In this document: one piece after another, positions 41,886-50,431 of the stretch
How the letters are laid out: each line of letters opens with the position of its first letter
How positions within the stretch are numbered: the stretch's first letter is position 1
Program-made: the position numbers and the translations under genes
The notes under the pieces: generated by a model
Told to the model about the DNA's origin: nothing
Database searches by the model: none
What the model saw: the letters and a program-made list of their open reading frames with translations, nothing else
Assembly: GCA_964544355.1 (NCBI GenBank)
Contig: CAZJAI010000001.1
Location: 124,001 to 188,000 of the forward strand
Direction: 5' to 3'
Length of the DNA: 64,000 nt
DNA from: Chaera sp964544355
GTDB taxonomy: Bacteria; Patescibacteriota; Saccharimonadia; Saccharimonadales; Saccharimonadaceae

Positions 41886-42931
41886 CTAAGATTGCGCTGC
41901 GGATTGTTGGTCTGCCGCCACAGGTAATAGCTGATAGCTTGATTGTACTTGGCGGCGAAGCGGACGGGGTCGGCGTGGTGGATGTTGTCAAGCAGGATGA
42001 CCTCCAGGTTGCCGCCGCTGGCCTTTTTCCAATCGGCTATGGCTAGATCCCGGTCAACTGTCTTATCGTCGTCCGGATTGCTTGGGCCTATAAAACACGG
42101 CCGGCTGGCCCGGGAGAGCAACCCCTCGTACATGGGTAGTTCATAAAGCAGCTTGAGCTGGTCCTGGCTGGTGCGCGGAGACGCTCCGCCGACAGCATTC
42201 TTGGCGGCCTGCTGGATCATCTGCCATGGAGTGAAGGCGGTTTCCCGATTGAGTCTTTCAACTACCTTATTGATTGCTTCCGAGGAGAACTTGCTGATGA
42301 CACCTGGATTATCCCACCAGCCGCTGAGCCTGGCCACCAGCTCGGCTGCCTGGCGCTTGTCGCCCTTGACGTCATAAAGATTGTAAGGCGAGCCGTCCAG
42401 CAATAAGTTGTTGATGGCTATGTTTCTCAGCGCCAACTCGGGTTTGATTTTTGTGTAGGTGTCAACGAAAACGGCGCCCGCCATGCTGTGCAGGTAAAAA
42501 TTCAATTCGCTGATTTTTTGCCGTTCGGTGAAATTCAAGATACTCTGGCCGATTTCTCCGGTAGACAGGCCGTTTTCGGCGTAGTTTAGATATGCCACCG
42601 GGCCGGTTTTTCCCAGACTGGGAGCCAGCGCGCCAGCGATGGGCCGGCTGTCGTAGACGTTGTAGCCTCCGAGCACCAACCAAGCCGCCGGGCTGTTTTT
42701 AAGGCTGTTTTGTTGGTAGGCGAAACCGATTTCAGTCCGGTCGCGCCGCCAAAGCAGATCACCGCTACCGTAATCTATCCCTTTAACGGCCAAAGCCGAA
42801 GCTGTTATCCCCATGAGCTTTAAAAATCTCCTGCGGCTGATCACTGACTCTGCCGCCGGGCGCTCTGTTTCAGCCGCATCCCGTCCGGATTTATCGGGAG
42901 ATTGAAAATAGGTAGGGTTATTGTTGTTCAT
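41882..42931 (-). CDS. Alpha/beta-hydrolase-like protein with twin-arginine-type signal
   Basis: 349 residues. A hydrophilic 32-residue start leads to SRRRFLKLMGITASALAV (about 32-49), a good Tat consensus (S-R-R-x-F-L-K) with a hydrophobic stretch. The mature part begins near 55, with AWLVLGGYN then YLNYAEN, LHSMAG in the position of the nucleophile elbow (GHSMGG in many relatives) and an IHHAD near the C-terminus as likely catalytic His. An extracellular lipase or esterase-like role is inference. No Tat transporter gene is in the window. Confidence 0.65.
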   Translation of the reverse strand: MNNNNPTYFQSPDKSGRDAAETERPAAESVISRRRFLKLMGITASALAVKGIDYGSGDLLWRRDRTEIGFAYQQNSLKNSPAAWLVLGGYNVYDSRPIAGALAPSLGKTGPVAYLNYAENGLSTGEIGQSILNFTERQKISELNFYLHSMAGAVFVDTYTKIKPELALRNIAINNLLLDGSPYNLYDVKGDKRQAAELVARLSGWWDNPGVISKFSSEAINKVVERLNRETAFTPWQMIQQAAKNAVGGASPRTSQDQLKLLYELPMYEGLLSRASRPCFIGPSNPDDDKTVDRDLAIADWKKASGGNLEVILLDNIHHADPVRFAAKYNQAISYYLWRQTNNPQRNLS

Positions 42932-43053
42932 CGCTGGCTCGTGACAAAGCGATCATTTAATAGAATATTTACTCTACAACTTACCGGCAAAATAGCAAGA
43001 GTTTTTCGTCCTATCCGGCCATCGCCAAGGGCCAGCCGCGAACATAATAAGAG

Positions 43054-43059
43054 TATAAT
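43054..43059 (+). promoter_or_regulatory. -10 box of the DUF6496 gene
   Basis: TATAAT, about 40 bases before ATG 43101. The leader carries AAGGGGGC as SD. No clear -35. The 169-base gap from 42932 to 43100 otherwise shows no gene. Confidence 0.45.
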
Positions 43060-43100
43060 TAAAGTATGCCACAACGGCTCAATTATAAAAGGGGGCACTC

Positions 43101-43286
43101 ATGGCTAAGTACGACAAACAATCACAGCAAGCGGTCAAAAAAACTATGCACAAGTTGAAAAAGGGCGAGCTGAAAATAGGTAAAAGCGGTAAAAAAGTTA
43201 CCAATCCCAAGCAGGCGGTGGCCATCGGGTTAAGCAAGGCACGTCGTCGCGGCGCTAAAGTGCCGCCGAAAACCCCTCAAAAATAG
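43101..43286 (+). CDS. DUF6496 small basic protein
   Basis: 61 residues, about a third Lys/Arg. The pattern VKKTMHKLKKGELKIGKS, then NPKQAVAIGLSKAR and RRGAKVP, matches the DUF6496 pattern (a KQAIAIGL helix with basic flanks) seen in many bacteria. Function unknown. The charge suggests nucleic-acid binding, which is inference. The SD is strong. Confidence 0.85.
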   Translation: MAKYDKQSQQAVKKTMHKLKKGELKIGKSGKKVTNPKQAVAIGLSKARRRGAKVPPKTPQK

Positions 43287-43364
43287 TTTGCGCCGGTCAT
43301 TGCTTAAAAGCGGTTAAAATTTTTAAGCTTGCAATTTTGGGGGCGCATCCAGCAAGATAGACGC

Positions 43365-44378
43365 ATGGCGCCAGAGGTCTACCCAGAAAAATCAGCCGAT
43401 GATCGGCCTAAAGACAGTTATCCGCAATTCAAAGAGCTGATTATCAAAGCTCAGGATGCTGTTAATCGTGTCAGGTCGGACAAAGCCGACGAGGCGGCTT
43501 GTTTAATCCTGGGGAATCTGAACGAGCGGCTTAAAGGCATCTACGGCAGGCAGGTTGCTATGACCGGTCCGACTTATTATCCCCAAGACGATAGTTCGAA
43601 AGGCGATCTTTCCAAAGCCTTTTCGCCGCAATATCATGAAAAACTAACCAGCACGGGCCGGTTTGCCGGTCTAAGGGTGCTCAGCAAACAAGATCATGAT
43701 GGTCAGCAATCGGGCAGTTACACCTTTTTTTACGCGGTTAACACCGAGACAATCGGTTACCGGAACGATTTACTGGAACATAAGACTAGCTTGTTTCACC
43801 TATCTCCAGTGGGGGATGCAACTTTGATAGATATCAGTCACCACGCTCCGCCAGACGAGGAGATGCTGGGCTGGGTCGCCGGCCGGCAGCTGGAAGAGCT
43901 AGATCGCATTTGCGAGCAAACAAGGCGGGGTAACGGGGCGGCATTTCACAAGCTGTCCCGTCTGGTTAAAGAAGAACTAGACGACATGCCGGCCAACCTG
44001 CAGCTGGAAGTAGTGCGCTTTTTAAACGGCCGGATGCTGCTTAATCCTAATCTGCCATATGAGCTTTTCGGCCCAAAAATCGGATGGATACTGGAATCAG
44101 TTGACTCCAGCGGCCAGATAAGTTCGCTGGGCAGACTTGATACTCCCGCTGACGCCATGCTGGTATATCTTAAGGAATTCATTCAGCTGCCCAAGCTGAC
44201 CCAGCACGCAGGCGGATTCTCGGTGGACGCTGACAGGTGGGTCATAGCCATGAGAGCCGAAGTACTGACAAGCACAGATAAACGCTTGCAGGAGTGTTAT
44301 TTTTTATGCGGCGATGTGGAAATGGTCAGACCGGTGCTCAAGCCGGTGCTGTACCTGCCGACTGTTGGCAATTTTTAA
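43365..44378 (+). CDS. Unknown soluble protein, ~337 residues
   Basis: Starts MAPEVYPEKSADDRPKDSY. No signal, membrane helix or clustered Cys. A Ser/Asp-rich region is followed by a central alpha/beta part (YTFFYAVNTETIGY, LFHLSPVGDATLIDISHH) and a C-terminal part with hydrophobic strands. The gene 44996 product, on the other side of mpg, has a comparable mixed alpha/beta style, but I see no clear homology. Upstream TTG 43329 next to a TAAAAT (43315-43320) is an alternative start. Confidence 0.5.
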   Translation: MAPEVYPEKSADDRPKDSYPQFKELIIKAQDAVNRVRSDKADEAACLILGNLNERLKGIYGRQVAMTGPTYYPQDDSSKGDLSKAFSPQYHEKLTSTGRFAGLRVLSKQDHDGQQSGSYTFFYAVNTETIGYRNDLLEHKTSLFHLSPVGDATLIDISHHAPPDEEMLGWVAGRQLEELDRICEQTRRGNGAAFHKLSRLVKEELDDMPANLQLEVVRFLNGRMLLNPNLPYELFGPKIGWILESVDSSGQISSLGRLDTPADAMLVYLKEFIQLPKLTQHAGGFSVDADRWVIAMRAEVLTSTDKRLQECYFLCGDVEMVRPVLKPVLYLPTVGNF

Positions 44379-44983
44379 ACCAAACGGCCGGCCTGGCTGC
44401 GCCCGCATTGCTTGGATGCCGCCTGCTTGGTCAGACTCCGGGCGGCCGGATGGAGGCAATTATAACTGAGGTGGAAGCTTATGGAGCCGAAGATCCCGCC
44501 AGCCACAGCTACAAAGGAATAACCGGGCGGAACAGGTCCATGTTCCTGGCTGCCGGCCGGGCCTACGTTTATTTTGTTTACGGCATGCATTGGTGCCTCA
44601 ACGTAGTAGCGGGCAAGGCCGGTTCGGGAGAGGCGATTTTAATCAGGGCGATTCTGCCGGCGGACGGGACCGGCCTGCGGCTCATGTGGCGGAACCGTTT
44701 TGGCGCCTCCTCGTCCGCGCCGGACAGGCTGGATTTGGTTCGGGCGGCCCGACTGTCGATTGGACCGGCCAAATCGGCTCAGGCCTTGGGCGTTAGCCGG
44801 TCCGATGATGGCTGCGACCTGCTGGCCGGCGAAGGCAGGCTTCGCTTGCTGCCGGTGGACGGCCGGCTGAACGGTCTGTCCGTGCAAAACGGTGTCCGTG
44901 TAGGTGTCAGCCGCTCACGCGAATTGCCGCTGAGCTGGCGTTACGACCCTGCCCACGTGATTGACATAATAAGTAAATATTGA
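44306..44983 (+). CDS. mpg: 3-methyladenine DNA glycosylase (AAG/Mpg family)
   Basis: Removes alkylated purines from DNA. The family signature is present: LLGCRLLGQ, IITEVEAYGAEDPASHSYKG (a conserved Glu of the active site), TGRNRSMF, YVYFVYGMHWCLNVV, and GEAILIRAILP. 225 residues. AGGAG lies 11 bases before ATG 44306, which overlaps the preceding gene by 73 bases. The N-terminal ~20 residues are not conserved. Its 3' end contains a strong promoter for the next gene. Confidence 0.9.
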   Translation: MRRCGNGQTGAQAGAVPADCWQFLNQTAGLAAPALLGCRLLGQTPGGRMEAIITEVEAYGAEDPASHSYKGITGRNRSMFLAAGRAYVYFVYGMHWCLNVVAGKAGSGEAILIRAILPADGTGLRLMWRNRFGASSSAPDRLDLVRAARLSIGPAKSAQALGVSRSDDGCDLLAGEGRLRLLPVDGRLNGLSVQNGVRVGVSRSRELPLSWRYDPAHVIDIISKY

Positions 44984-44989
44984 TATAAT
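44961..44989 (+). promoter_or_regulatory. Consensus sigma70-type promoter, leaderless
   Basis: Perfect TTGACA (44961-44966), 17-base spacer and perfect TATAAT (44984-44989). The ATG of the next gene starts at 44996, exactly at the expected +1. The -35 lies inside mpg. Confidence 0.85.
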
Positions 44990-44995
44990 AAAAGA

Positions 44996-45730
44996 ATGAT
45001 TAATCAACCTACCAGCCATGACCCTCGAACATTTGAACGCCTTTCCGGCCGCGACTTGGACAGGCTGCTGCTGGCAACCGACGAAGCGCACCAGACGCTG
45101 CAGCTGAGACGCTTAACCCGTCTTAATGTGAGCGAGGACGCGCCCGACGGCACGCTGGAAAACGATTACCGTCTGGCGTGGGAGACGATCGCTGAAACTG
45201 GCGATCGGCTTGACCAGAAAGTCGAAATAGCCTTGTGGAGCGCCATAACCAATAACCGCCAGGTCGGTCTGTTGTTTGATCTGGAGAACGGCACCAGCCG
45301 CTGTCTCTGGGCAAGCCTGTTGCCGGGTAAAGAGGGCGCCAGTCTAACCGTGGTTCAGGTTGACAGAGCCGGTGGTCGCCTGGGTATCGTCGTGGTTGAA
45401 AATCAGCGGACGCTGGGCTGGGATCGCAGGCAGATAGCCGATTACTTAACGTCTAATATCAAACTACTGAAAACTCCGGTCGGTCAGCCCTTATCTTTAA
45501 TCAGTCAACCCCCCAGTGGCGGAGCGGGATCTCCTTTAAAGCGGGTGATGGCCAGCGTCAGCGGCGTAGAATTGCCCCGGCGGTTGATTGAACAAGAAGC
45601 TGCCGGTGCCGATCTGGGATTTTATCAAAACCTAGCCTACGAAAAGTTGACGCATCCTTCCGGCGGGCAACAGCCCAAGTCGCCGATGGGCCGCCTCGGA
45701 CAGCTAGCCGCCCGGCTGCGCTTAAAATAA
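44996..45730 (+). CDS. Unknown soluble protein, 244 residues
   Basis: Mixed alpha/beta protein. It begins INQPTSHDPRTFERLSGRDL, has VGLLFDLENGTSRCLWASLL and VVQVDRAGGRLGIVVVENQ (about 95-140), then a Pro/Gly-rich linker and a basic tail (MGRLGQLAARLRLK). No membrane segment. I do not recognise a family. Its promoter is the best in the window and predicts high expression, which makes the lack of a recognisable function notable. Confidence 0.6.
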   Translation: MINQPTSHDPRTFERLSGRDLDRLLLATDEAHQTLQLRRLTRLNVSEDAPDGTLENDYRLAWETIAETGDRLDQKVEIALWSAITNNRQVGLLFDLENGTSRCLWASLLPGKEGASLTVVQVDRAGGRLGIVVVENQRTLGWDRRQIADYLTSNIKLLKTPVGQPLSLISQPPSGGAGSPLKRVMASVSGVELPRRLIEQEAAGADLGFYQNLAYEKLTHPSGGQQPKSPMGRLGQLAARLRLK

Positions 45731-45800
45731 CCAGCCGGCCTGGACGATAATAAAACCGGGAGAACGGTGCACCGCCGGTTTGGCTTTAACGGCCTCCGTG

Positions 45801-45806
45801 TATACT
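45801..45806 (+). promoter_or_regulatory. -10 box of serS (leaderless start)
   Basis: TATACT, seven bases before ATG 45814. TTTGGC (45779-45784), 16 bases upstream, is a possible -35. Confidence 0.5.
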
Positions 45807-45813
45807 AAAGAGC

Positions 45814-47112
45814 ATGCTGGATATTAATTTTATTCGCCAAAACGCCGACAAGGTTGCCCAAGCCGCCGCCGACAAAGGATACCGGGTGGATATCGGCCAG
45901 CTACTGGCTTTGGATCAAAACCGGCGCGAGCTAACCGGACAAATCGAGTCGCTGCGTCGTCAGCGCAATCAGCTGGCTGAACAATCCGGCAAAAACGCCA
46001 AGCCGGGACAGGACAAAATCATCCAAGGCAAGCAACTCAAGTCCCGGATGGCCGAGCTGGAGGACCGTCTGAGCGCCGTCAATCAGCAGTATTGGCAGCT
46101 TCTCAAAGACGTGCCGAACATGCCGGCGGATGACGTGCCGGTGGGCGCTAGTGAAGATGACAACCAGGTAACCAAAACCGTAGGCGAAACCACCAGGTTT
46201 GATTTTACCCCCAAAACCCACTGGGAAATCGGCGAACAGCGTGGCTGGATCGACAAACAGCGGGCCGCCAAGGTGGCAGGATCGCGTTTCGCTTACCTCA
46301 AAGGTGACCTGGTGCTGTTGCAGTGGGCTATGATGCGGTTCGGCCTGGGCGTGTTAACCGATGAGGCGGTCTTGCGGCAAATTATCTCTCAAAACGGCCT
46401 GTCGGTTCCCAGCAAGCCGTTCGTGCCGGTTTTGCCGCCGGCGATGGCCAGAACCGAAGTTTACGAAGCTACCGGCCGGCTCAGCGGCGGAGAAATGACC
46501 TACAAACTGGAGGACGATGATTTATGGCTTAATGCCAGCGCCGAACACACCCTTTGTCCTATGTATATGGACGAAATCGTCGCGGAAGCCGACCTGCCCT
46601 TGCGTTTTGTCGGCTACACCACCGCCTTTAGGCGCGAAGCCGGCACCTATGGTAAAGACGTGGAAGGTATTTTACGCCTGCACCAATTTGACAAACTGGA
46701 AATGGAGAGTTTCACCGTGGGCGAGGCTTCTTATCAGGAACACCTGTTCATGATAGCCGTCCAGGAATATCTGATGAGCCGGCTGGGCCTGCCTTACAGG
46801 GTCGTGCTGAAATGTACCGCCGATATCGGCAAGCCGAACGCCAGAGGGGTGGATATCGACGTCTGGCTGCCCGGTCAAAACCGGTATCGTGAAACTCATA
46901 CCGCCGATTTAATTACCGATTACCAGGCCAGGCGCTTGAACACAAGAGTGCGGCGGGCTAACGGCCGGCTGGAGCTGGTTCATACCAACGACGCCACTGC
47001 TTTCTCGCAGCGGCCGCTGATCGCTATTCTGGAAAACTACCAAACCGCCGACGGGCGGGTAGGCGTGCCCGAAGCTCTCAGGCCCTTTATGGACGGCCGC
47101 GAATATATTTAG
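45814..47112 (+). CDS. serS: Seryl-tRNA synthetase
   Basis: Class II synthetase. The N-terminal long antiparallel coiled coil that grips the tRNASer variable arm (RRELTGQIESLRRQRNQL) covers about residues 25-110. Motif 2 is FRREAGTYGKDVEGILRLHQF, shown here as FRREAGTYGKD and LHQFDKLE. Motif 3 follows late, but its usual GxGxxR is less obvious than in other SerRS (RRANGRLELVHTNDATAF). 432 residues, normal. Independently transcribed from its own -10 box. Confidence 0.95.
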   Translation: MLDINFIRQNADKVAQAAADKGYRVDIGQLLALDQNRRELTGQIESLRRQRNQLAEQSGKNAKPGQDKIIQGKQLKSRMAELEDRLSAVNQQYWQLLKDVPNMPADDVPVGASEDDNQVTKTVGETTRFDFTPKTHWEIGEQRGWIDKQRAAKVAGSRFAYLKGDLVLLQWAMMRFGLGVLTDEAVLRQIISQNGLSVPSKPFVPVLPPAMARTEVYEATGRLSGGEMTYKLEDDDLWLNASAEHTLCPMYMDEIVAEADLPLRFVGYTTAFRREAGTYGKDVEGILRLHQFDKLEMESFTVGEASYQEHLFMIAVQEYLMSRLGLPYRVVLKCTADIGKPNARGVDIDVWLPGQNRYRETHTADLITDYQARRLNTRVRRANGRLELVHTNDATAFSQRPLIAILENYQTADGRVGVPEALRPFMDGREYI

Positions 47113-47124
47113 GCGTAAAGAACT

Positions 47125-47133
47125 TGCTATAAT
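47125..47133 (+). promoter_or_regulatory. Extended -10 promoter of hpf
   Basis: TGC immediately before TATAAT (47128-47133), an ideal extended -10. The leader is about 78 bases and carries GGGGGC as SD. Confidence 0.65.
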
Positions 47134-47217
47134 AAAAACGTATCATCGTCCTAATGCTTGCCCGGGCGGCAGTCGGAGGGACGGGGTAGATATGAGCTTT
47201 TAAACAGGGGGCGAATC

Positions 47218-47607
47218 ATGATAGCATCTATCAGCATAGTCGGTTTTAAACTGGAGCTTGACGAGGACATCAAGCGTTACGTTCAAAGAAAGATCGGCCG
47301 GCTGGACCGCTATTTGCCGCGGCACGCCAGGAAATCGGTTCACGCTCAGGTTCGTTTGCGCGACGCCAACAACAAGCACGGCAACAAATATGAGTGTGAA
47401 GTGGTTTTGCATTTACCCTCCGAAACGCTGACGGCACGCGATTTTACGCTGAATGTCTTCGCTGCCGTTGATATAGTAGAGGCTAAACTGAAGAATCAAC
47501 TGAAGCGCTACAAAGAGCAATACGGCCGGATTCGCGGCCGCCGTACGGTGAATTTAATCAGACGGCTGAAAGGAAGGCTGAGCGGCGGCACCTCAGGCGG
47601 CAGCTGA
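47218..47607 (+). CDS. hpf: Ribosome hibernation promoting factor (short HPF/RaiA)
   Basis: 129 residues. The S30AE fold begins MIASISIVGFKLELDEDIK, followed by RYVQRKIGRLDRYLPRHARK and the strand YECEVVLHLPSETLTARD, then a basic tail. It stabilises idle 70S ribosomes. It lacks the C-terminal dimerisation domain of long HPF. ATG 47218 was chosen over 47158 because of homology and SD. Preceded by a long leader. Confidence 0.93.
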   Translation: MIASISIVGFKLELDEDIKRYVQRKIGRLDRYLPRHARKSVHAQVRLRDANNKHGNKYECEVVLHLPSETLTARDFTLNVFAAVDIVEAKLKNQLKRYKEQYGRIRGRRTVNLIRRLKGRLSGGTSGGS

Positions 47608-47686
47608 TCGGCTCCCCAGGATTCTCCAAGCGGTCCGGTTTTTTTGAAGTATTTGCCGCAATCTCTTAAGACGGCCGGATGGCTCT

Positions 47687-47715
47687 TTGCCGTTTCGCTA
47701 CCGTAACTGTATACT
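47687..47715 (+). promoter_or_regulatory. Predicted promoter of secA
   Basis: TTGCCG (47687-47692), 17-base spacer, TATACT (47710-47715). The leader is about 48 bases with AAGGAG (47738-47745 region) as SD. Confidence 0.6.
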
Positions 47716-47769
47716 CTTTAAAGATATATACCCTTCCCAAGGAGACAGGGATTTAACCGAATTATTAGC

Positions 47770-50388
47770 ATGAGAAGAATTTTGACCAAAATTTTCGGCG
47801 ACCCCCAGGCCAAGACGCTAAAACGGCTGACTAAAAAAGTAACCGCCATAAACGCCAAAACTGATCACTACCGGCACATGTCAGACGGTCAGTTACGGGC
47901 GCAGACCGAAGCTCTCAAAAAACGGCTGGCTAGGAAAGGTACCTCGCTGGACGATCTGCTGCCCGACGCTTTCGCTCTGGTGCGAGAGGCGGCCGGCCGT
48001 AGAATCGGCATGCGGCATTTCGACGTACAGCTGATTGGAGGAATGGCTCTGCACGAAGGCAACGTAGCCGAGATGAAAACGGGCGAGGGAAAGACACTGG
48101 TCGCTACCTTGGCGGTGTATTTAAACGCGCTCGAGGGAAGGGGGGTTCACGTCGTCACAGTTAACGATTATCTGGCTCAGCGTGATGCCGGCTGGATGGG
48201 AGCGATTTATGATTTCCTGGGCATGAGCGTGGGCGTGATCATCGCCGATCAATCGTTTTTGTTCGATCCTGATTACGACAACGGTCAGCATGACGATCCG
48301 CGTATGCGCAAGCTGCGCCCCTGCGGCCGCAAAGAAGCTTACCGGGCGGACATCACCTATGGTACCAATAACGAGTTTGGGTTCGACTATCTGCGCGACA
48401 ACATGGTCAACGACATCGATCTGCTGAGGCAGCGCGATCTTAACTTCGCCATCGTCGACGAGGTGGACAGCATATTGATAGACGAAGCTAGGACGCCGCT
48501 GATCATTTCGGCCCCGGCAGCCGAGAGCGCCGAAACCTATCGCCGGTTCGCGGCTATTGTCGCCAAATTAAACCCCGAGGATTATGTGCTCGACGAGAAG
48601 CACAAATCGGTCAATTTAAGCGATCGTGGCGTGGAGAAAGTGGAGCGGCTGTTGGGTATTGGAAACCTCTACGGCTATGAAAATGTCCGGTCGGTTTATC
48701 ATATAGAACAGGCTCTACGGGCCCAAACTTTGTTCAAACGGGACAAGGATTATGTGGTTTCCGACGCCGGCGAGGTGATTATCGTGGACGAGTTCACCGG
48801 CCGTCTCATGCACGGGCGCCGTTACAGCGAGGGTTTGCATCAGGCGCTGGAGGCCAAAGAAGGCGTGCCGGTATTGCAGGAAATGATGACCCTGGCCACT
48901 ATTAGTTTTCAAAATTATTTCAGGCTGTATAAGAAGCTATCCGGCATGACTGGTACGGCTTACACCGAAGCGGAGGAGTTTCAGCAGATATACGGTCTGG
49001 ACGTGGTTCGTATACCACCCAACAAACCGCTGATCCGTGAAGACCGGCCCGACATGATCTTTAAAACCGAGGCCGGCAAGATTGCCGCGCTGGTGGATGA
49101 CGTTAAAGGGTTTCAGCAGCAAGGCCGGCCGGTACTGATCGGCTCGGCCTCCATCCAGAAAAACGAAATGATCAGCCGGGCGCTGACCCGGGCGGGCGTT
49201 ACGCACGAGACTCTCAATGCCAAAAACAACGAACGCGAAGCCGCCATTATTGCTCGGGCCGGTACCAGCGGGGCGGTTACTTTAGCGACCAATATAGCCG
49301 GTCGCGGTACGGACATCGTGCTGGATCAGAAGTCCAAAAAACTGGGCGGTCTGGTGGTTTTGGGTTCAGAACGCCACGAAGCCCGCCGGATCGACAACCA
49401 GCTGCGCGGACGCGCCGGGCGCCAGGGCGATCCGGGTCTGACCCAGTTTTACGTCAGTACCGAAGACGATCTGATGAGAATTTTCCAAGGGGAGCGGATT
49501 GCCGCCTTGATGGACAGGCTGGGCGTGGACGACGGAGTTCCCATACAAAACCGGGCGGTTAGCCGCACCCTGGAAGCCGCCCAGAAACGAGTGGAAGGAT
49601 ATAACTTTGACCGGCGCAAGAACGTGGTGCAGTACGATAACGTCATGAACCGGCACCGTAAAGCGGTGTATAGCCTGCGCCGTCAGATTTTGCTCAGCCA
49701 GAACAGTTCGGGTGAAATCCGCAAACTGATTAAAGACAAGGCCCTTAGTCTGAGCGCCCAGTGGCCCGCCGGCGGACCTGAACTGGCAGAGGCCTTGAGG
49801 ATATCTTTTAACCTGACCGGTCCCAGGGCGGCTAAGCTTAGTCAGATTAAAAAAGAGAAGGAGCGGCTGCAGGCGATTATTACCGCCGCTGAACAGGTTT
49901 ACGCTGCCAAAGAAAAGGAACTAACTCCGCAGCTGATGCGCCAGGTTGAGCGTGAAGTTTATTTGCAGGTCATGGACACTCTGTGGATGCAGCATCTTGA
50001 AGATATGCAGCATTTGCTGGAGGGCATAGGCCTGCGCGGCTACGGCCAGCGGGATCCTCTGGTAGAATACCGCCACGAATCGCAGAGGATGTACGAAGGC
50101 ATGCAAAATACCCTGCGCGGCGAGATTTTGGGCACGCTGCTGAGGATTAAACCCGGTGACATATCGGTGATGCCGCAAGACGGCGAGGGGGTTATCGAAA
50201 CCGAACTGACCAAGGCTGCCGAACGCTCGGTGGAGCAGGGGGTTAACGAGATAGCCGATATAGAGCGCGATGTGCAATTTGCCCGCGAGCCGCAGCAGCA
50301 GGTCATTCATTCCACCGCCAAACAAAGGCTCCGCCTGAAACAGCGAAAAAATCAGCGCAAAAACAAGAAAAAAGGCCGCCGCCGCTGA
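47770..50388 (+). CDS. secA: Preprotein translocase ATPase SecA
   Basis: Drives post-translational export through SecYEG. NBD1 Walker A region has MKTGEGKTLVATLA and DYLAQRD; Walker B has VDEVDSILIDEARTPLIIS. NBD2, the preprotein-binding domain and the helical scaffold/wing follow. 872 residues. The C-terminus is Lys/Arg-rich (KNQRKNKKKGRRR) and lacks the zinc-binding SEC-C motif used for SecB. It works with the two signal peptidases in this window. Confidence 0.97.
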   Translation: MRRILTKIFGDPQAKTLKRLTKKVTAINAKTDHYRHMSDGQLRAQTEALKKRLARKGTSLDDLLPDAFALVREAAGRRIGMRHFDVQLIGGMALHEGNVAEMKTGEGKTLVATLAVYLNALEGRGVHVVTVNDYLAQRDAGWMGAIYDFLGMSVGVIIADQSFLFDPDYDNGQHDDPRMRKLRPCGRKEAYRADITYGTNNEFGFDYLRDNMVNDIDLLRQRDLNFAIVDEVDSILIDEARTPLIISAPAAESAETYRRFAAIVAKLNPEDYVLDEKHKSVNLSDRGVEKVERLLGIGNLYGYENVRSVYHIEQALRAQTLFKRDKDYVVSDAGEVIIVDEFTGRLMHGRRYSEGLHQALEAKEGVPVLQEMMTLATISFQNYFRLYKKLSGMTGTAYTEAEEFQQIYGLDVVRIPPNKPLIREDRPDMIFKTEAGKIAALVDDVKGFQQQGRPVLIGSASIQKNEMISRALTRAGVTHETLNAKNNEREAAIIARAGTSGAVTLATNIAGRGTDIVLDQKSKKLGGLVVLGSERHEARRIDNQLRGRAGRQGDPGLTQFYVSTEDDLMRIFQGERIAALMDRLGVDDGVPIQNRAVSRTLEAAQKRVEGYNFDRRKNVVQYDNVMNRHRKAVYSLRRQILLSQNSSGEIRKLIKDKALSLSAQWPAGGPELAEALRISFNLTGPRAAKLSQIKKEKERLQAIITAAEQVYAAKEKELTPQLMRQVEREVYLQVMDTLWMQHLEDMQHLLEGIGLRGYGQRDPLVEYRHESQRMYEGMQNTLRGEILGTLLRIKPGDISVMPQDGEGVIETELTKAAERSVEQGVNEIADIERDVQFAREPQQQVIHSTAKQRLRLKQRKNQRKNKKKGRRR

Positions 50389-50431
50389 TATTTGGCAGCA
50401 GACTAAACGTGAGATAGGGGAGACCGTTTTT

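Noticed and set aside
47154..47189. Short upstream frame of 11 codons in the hpf leader
   Set aside because: No SD, low-complexity product and no regulatory pattern. Most likely chance.
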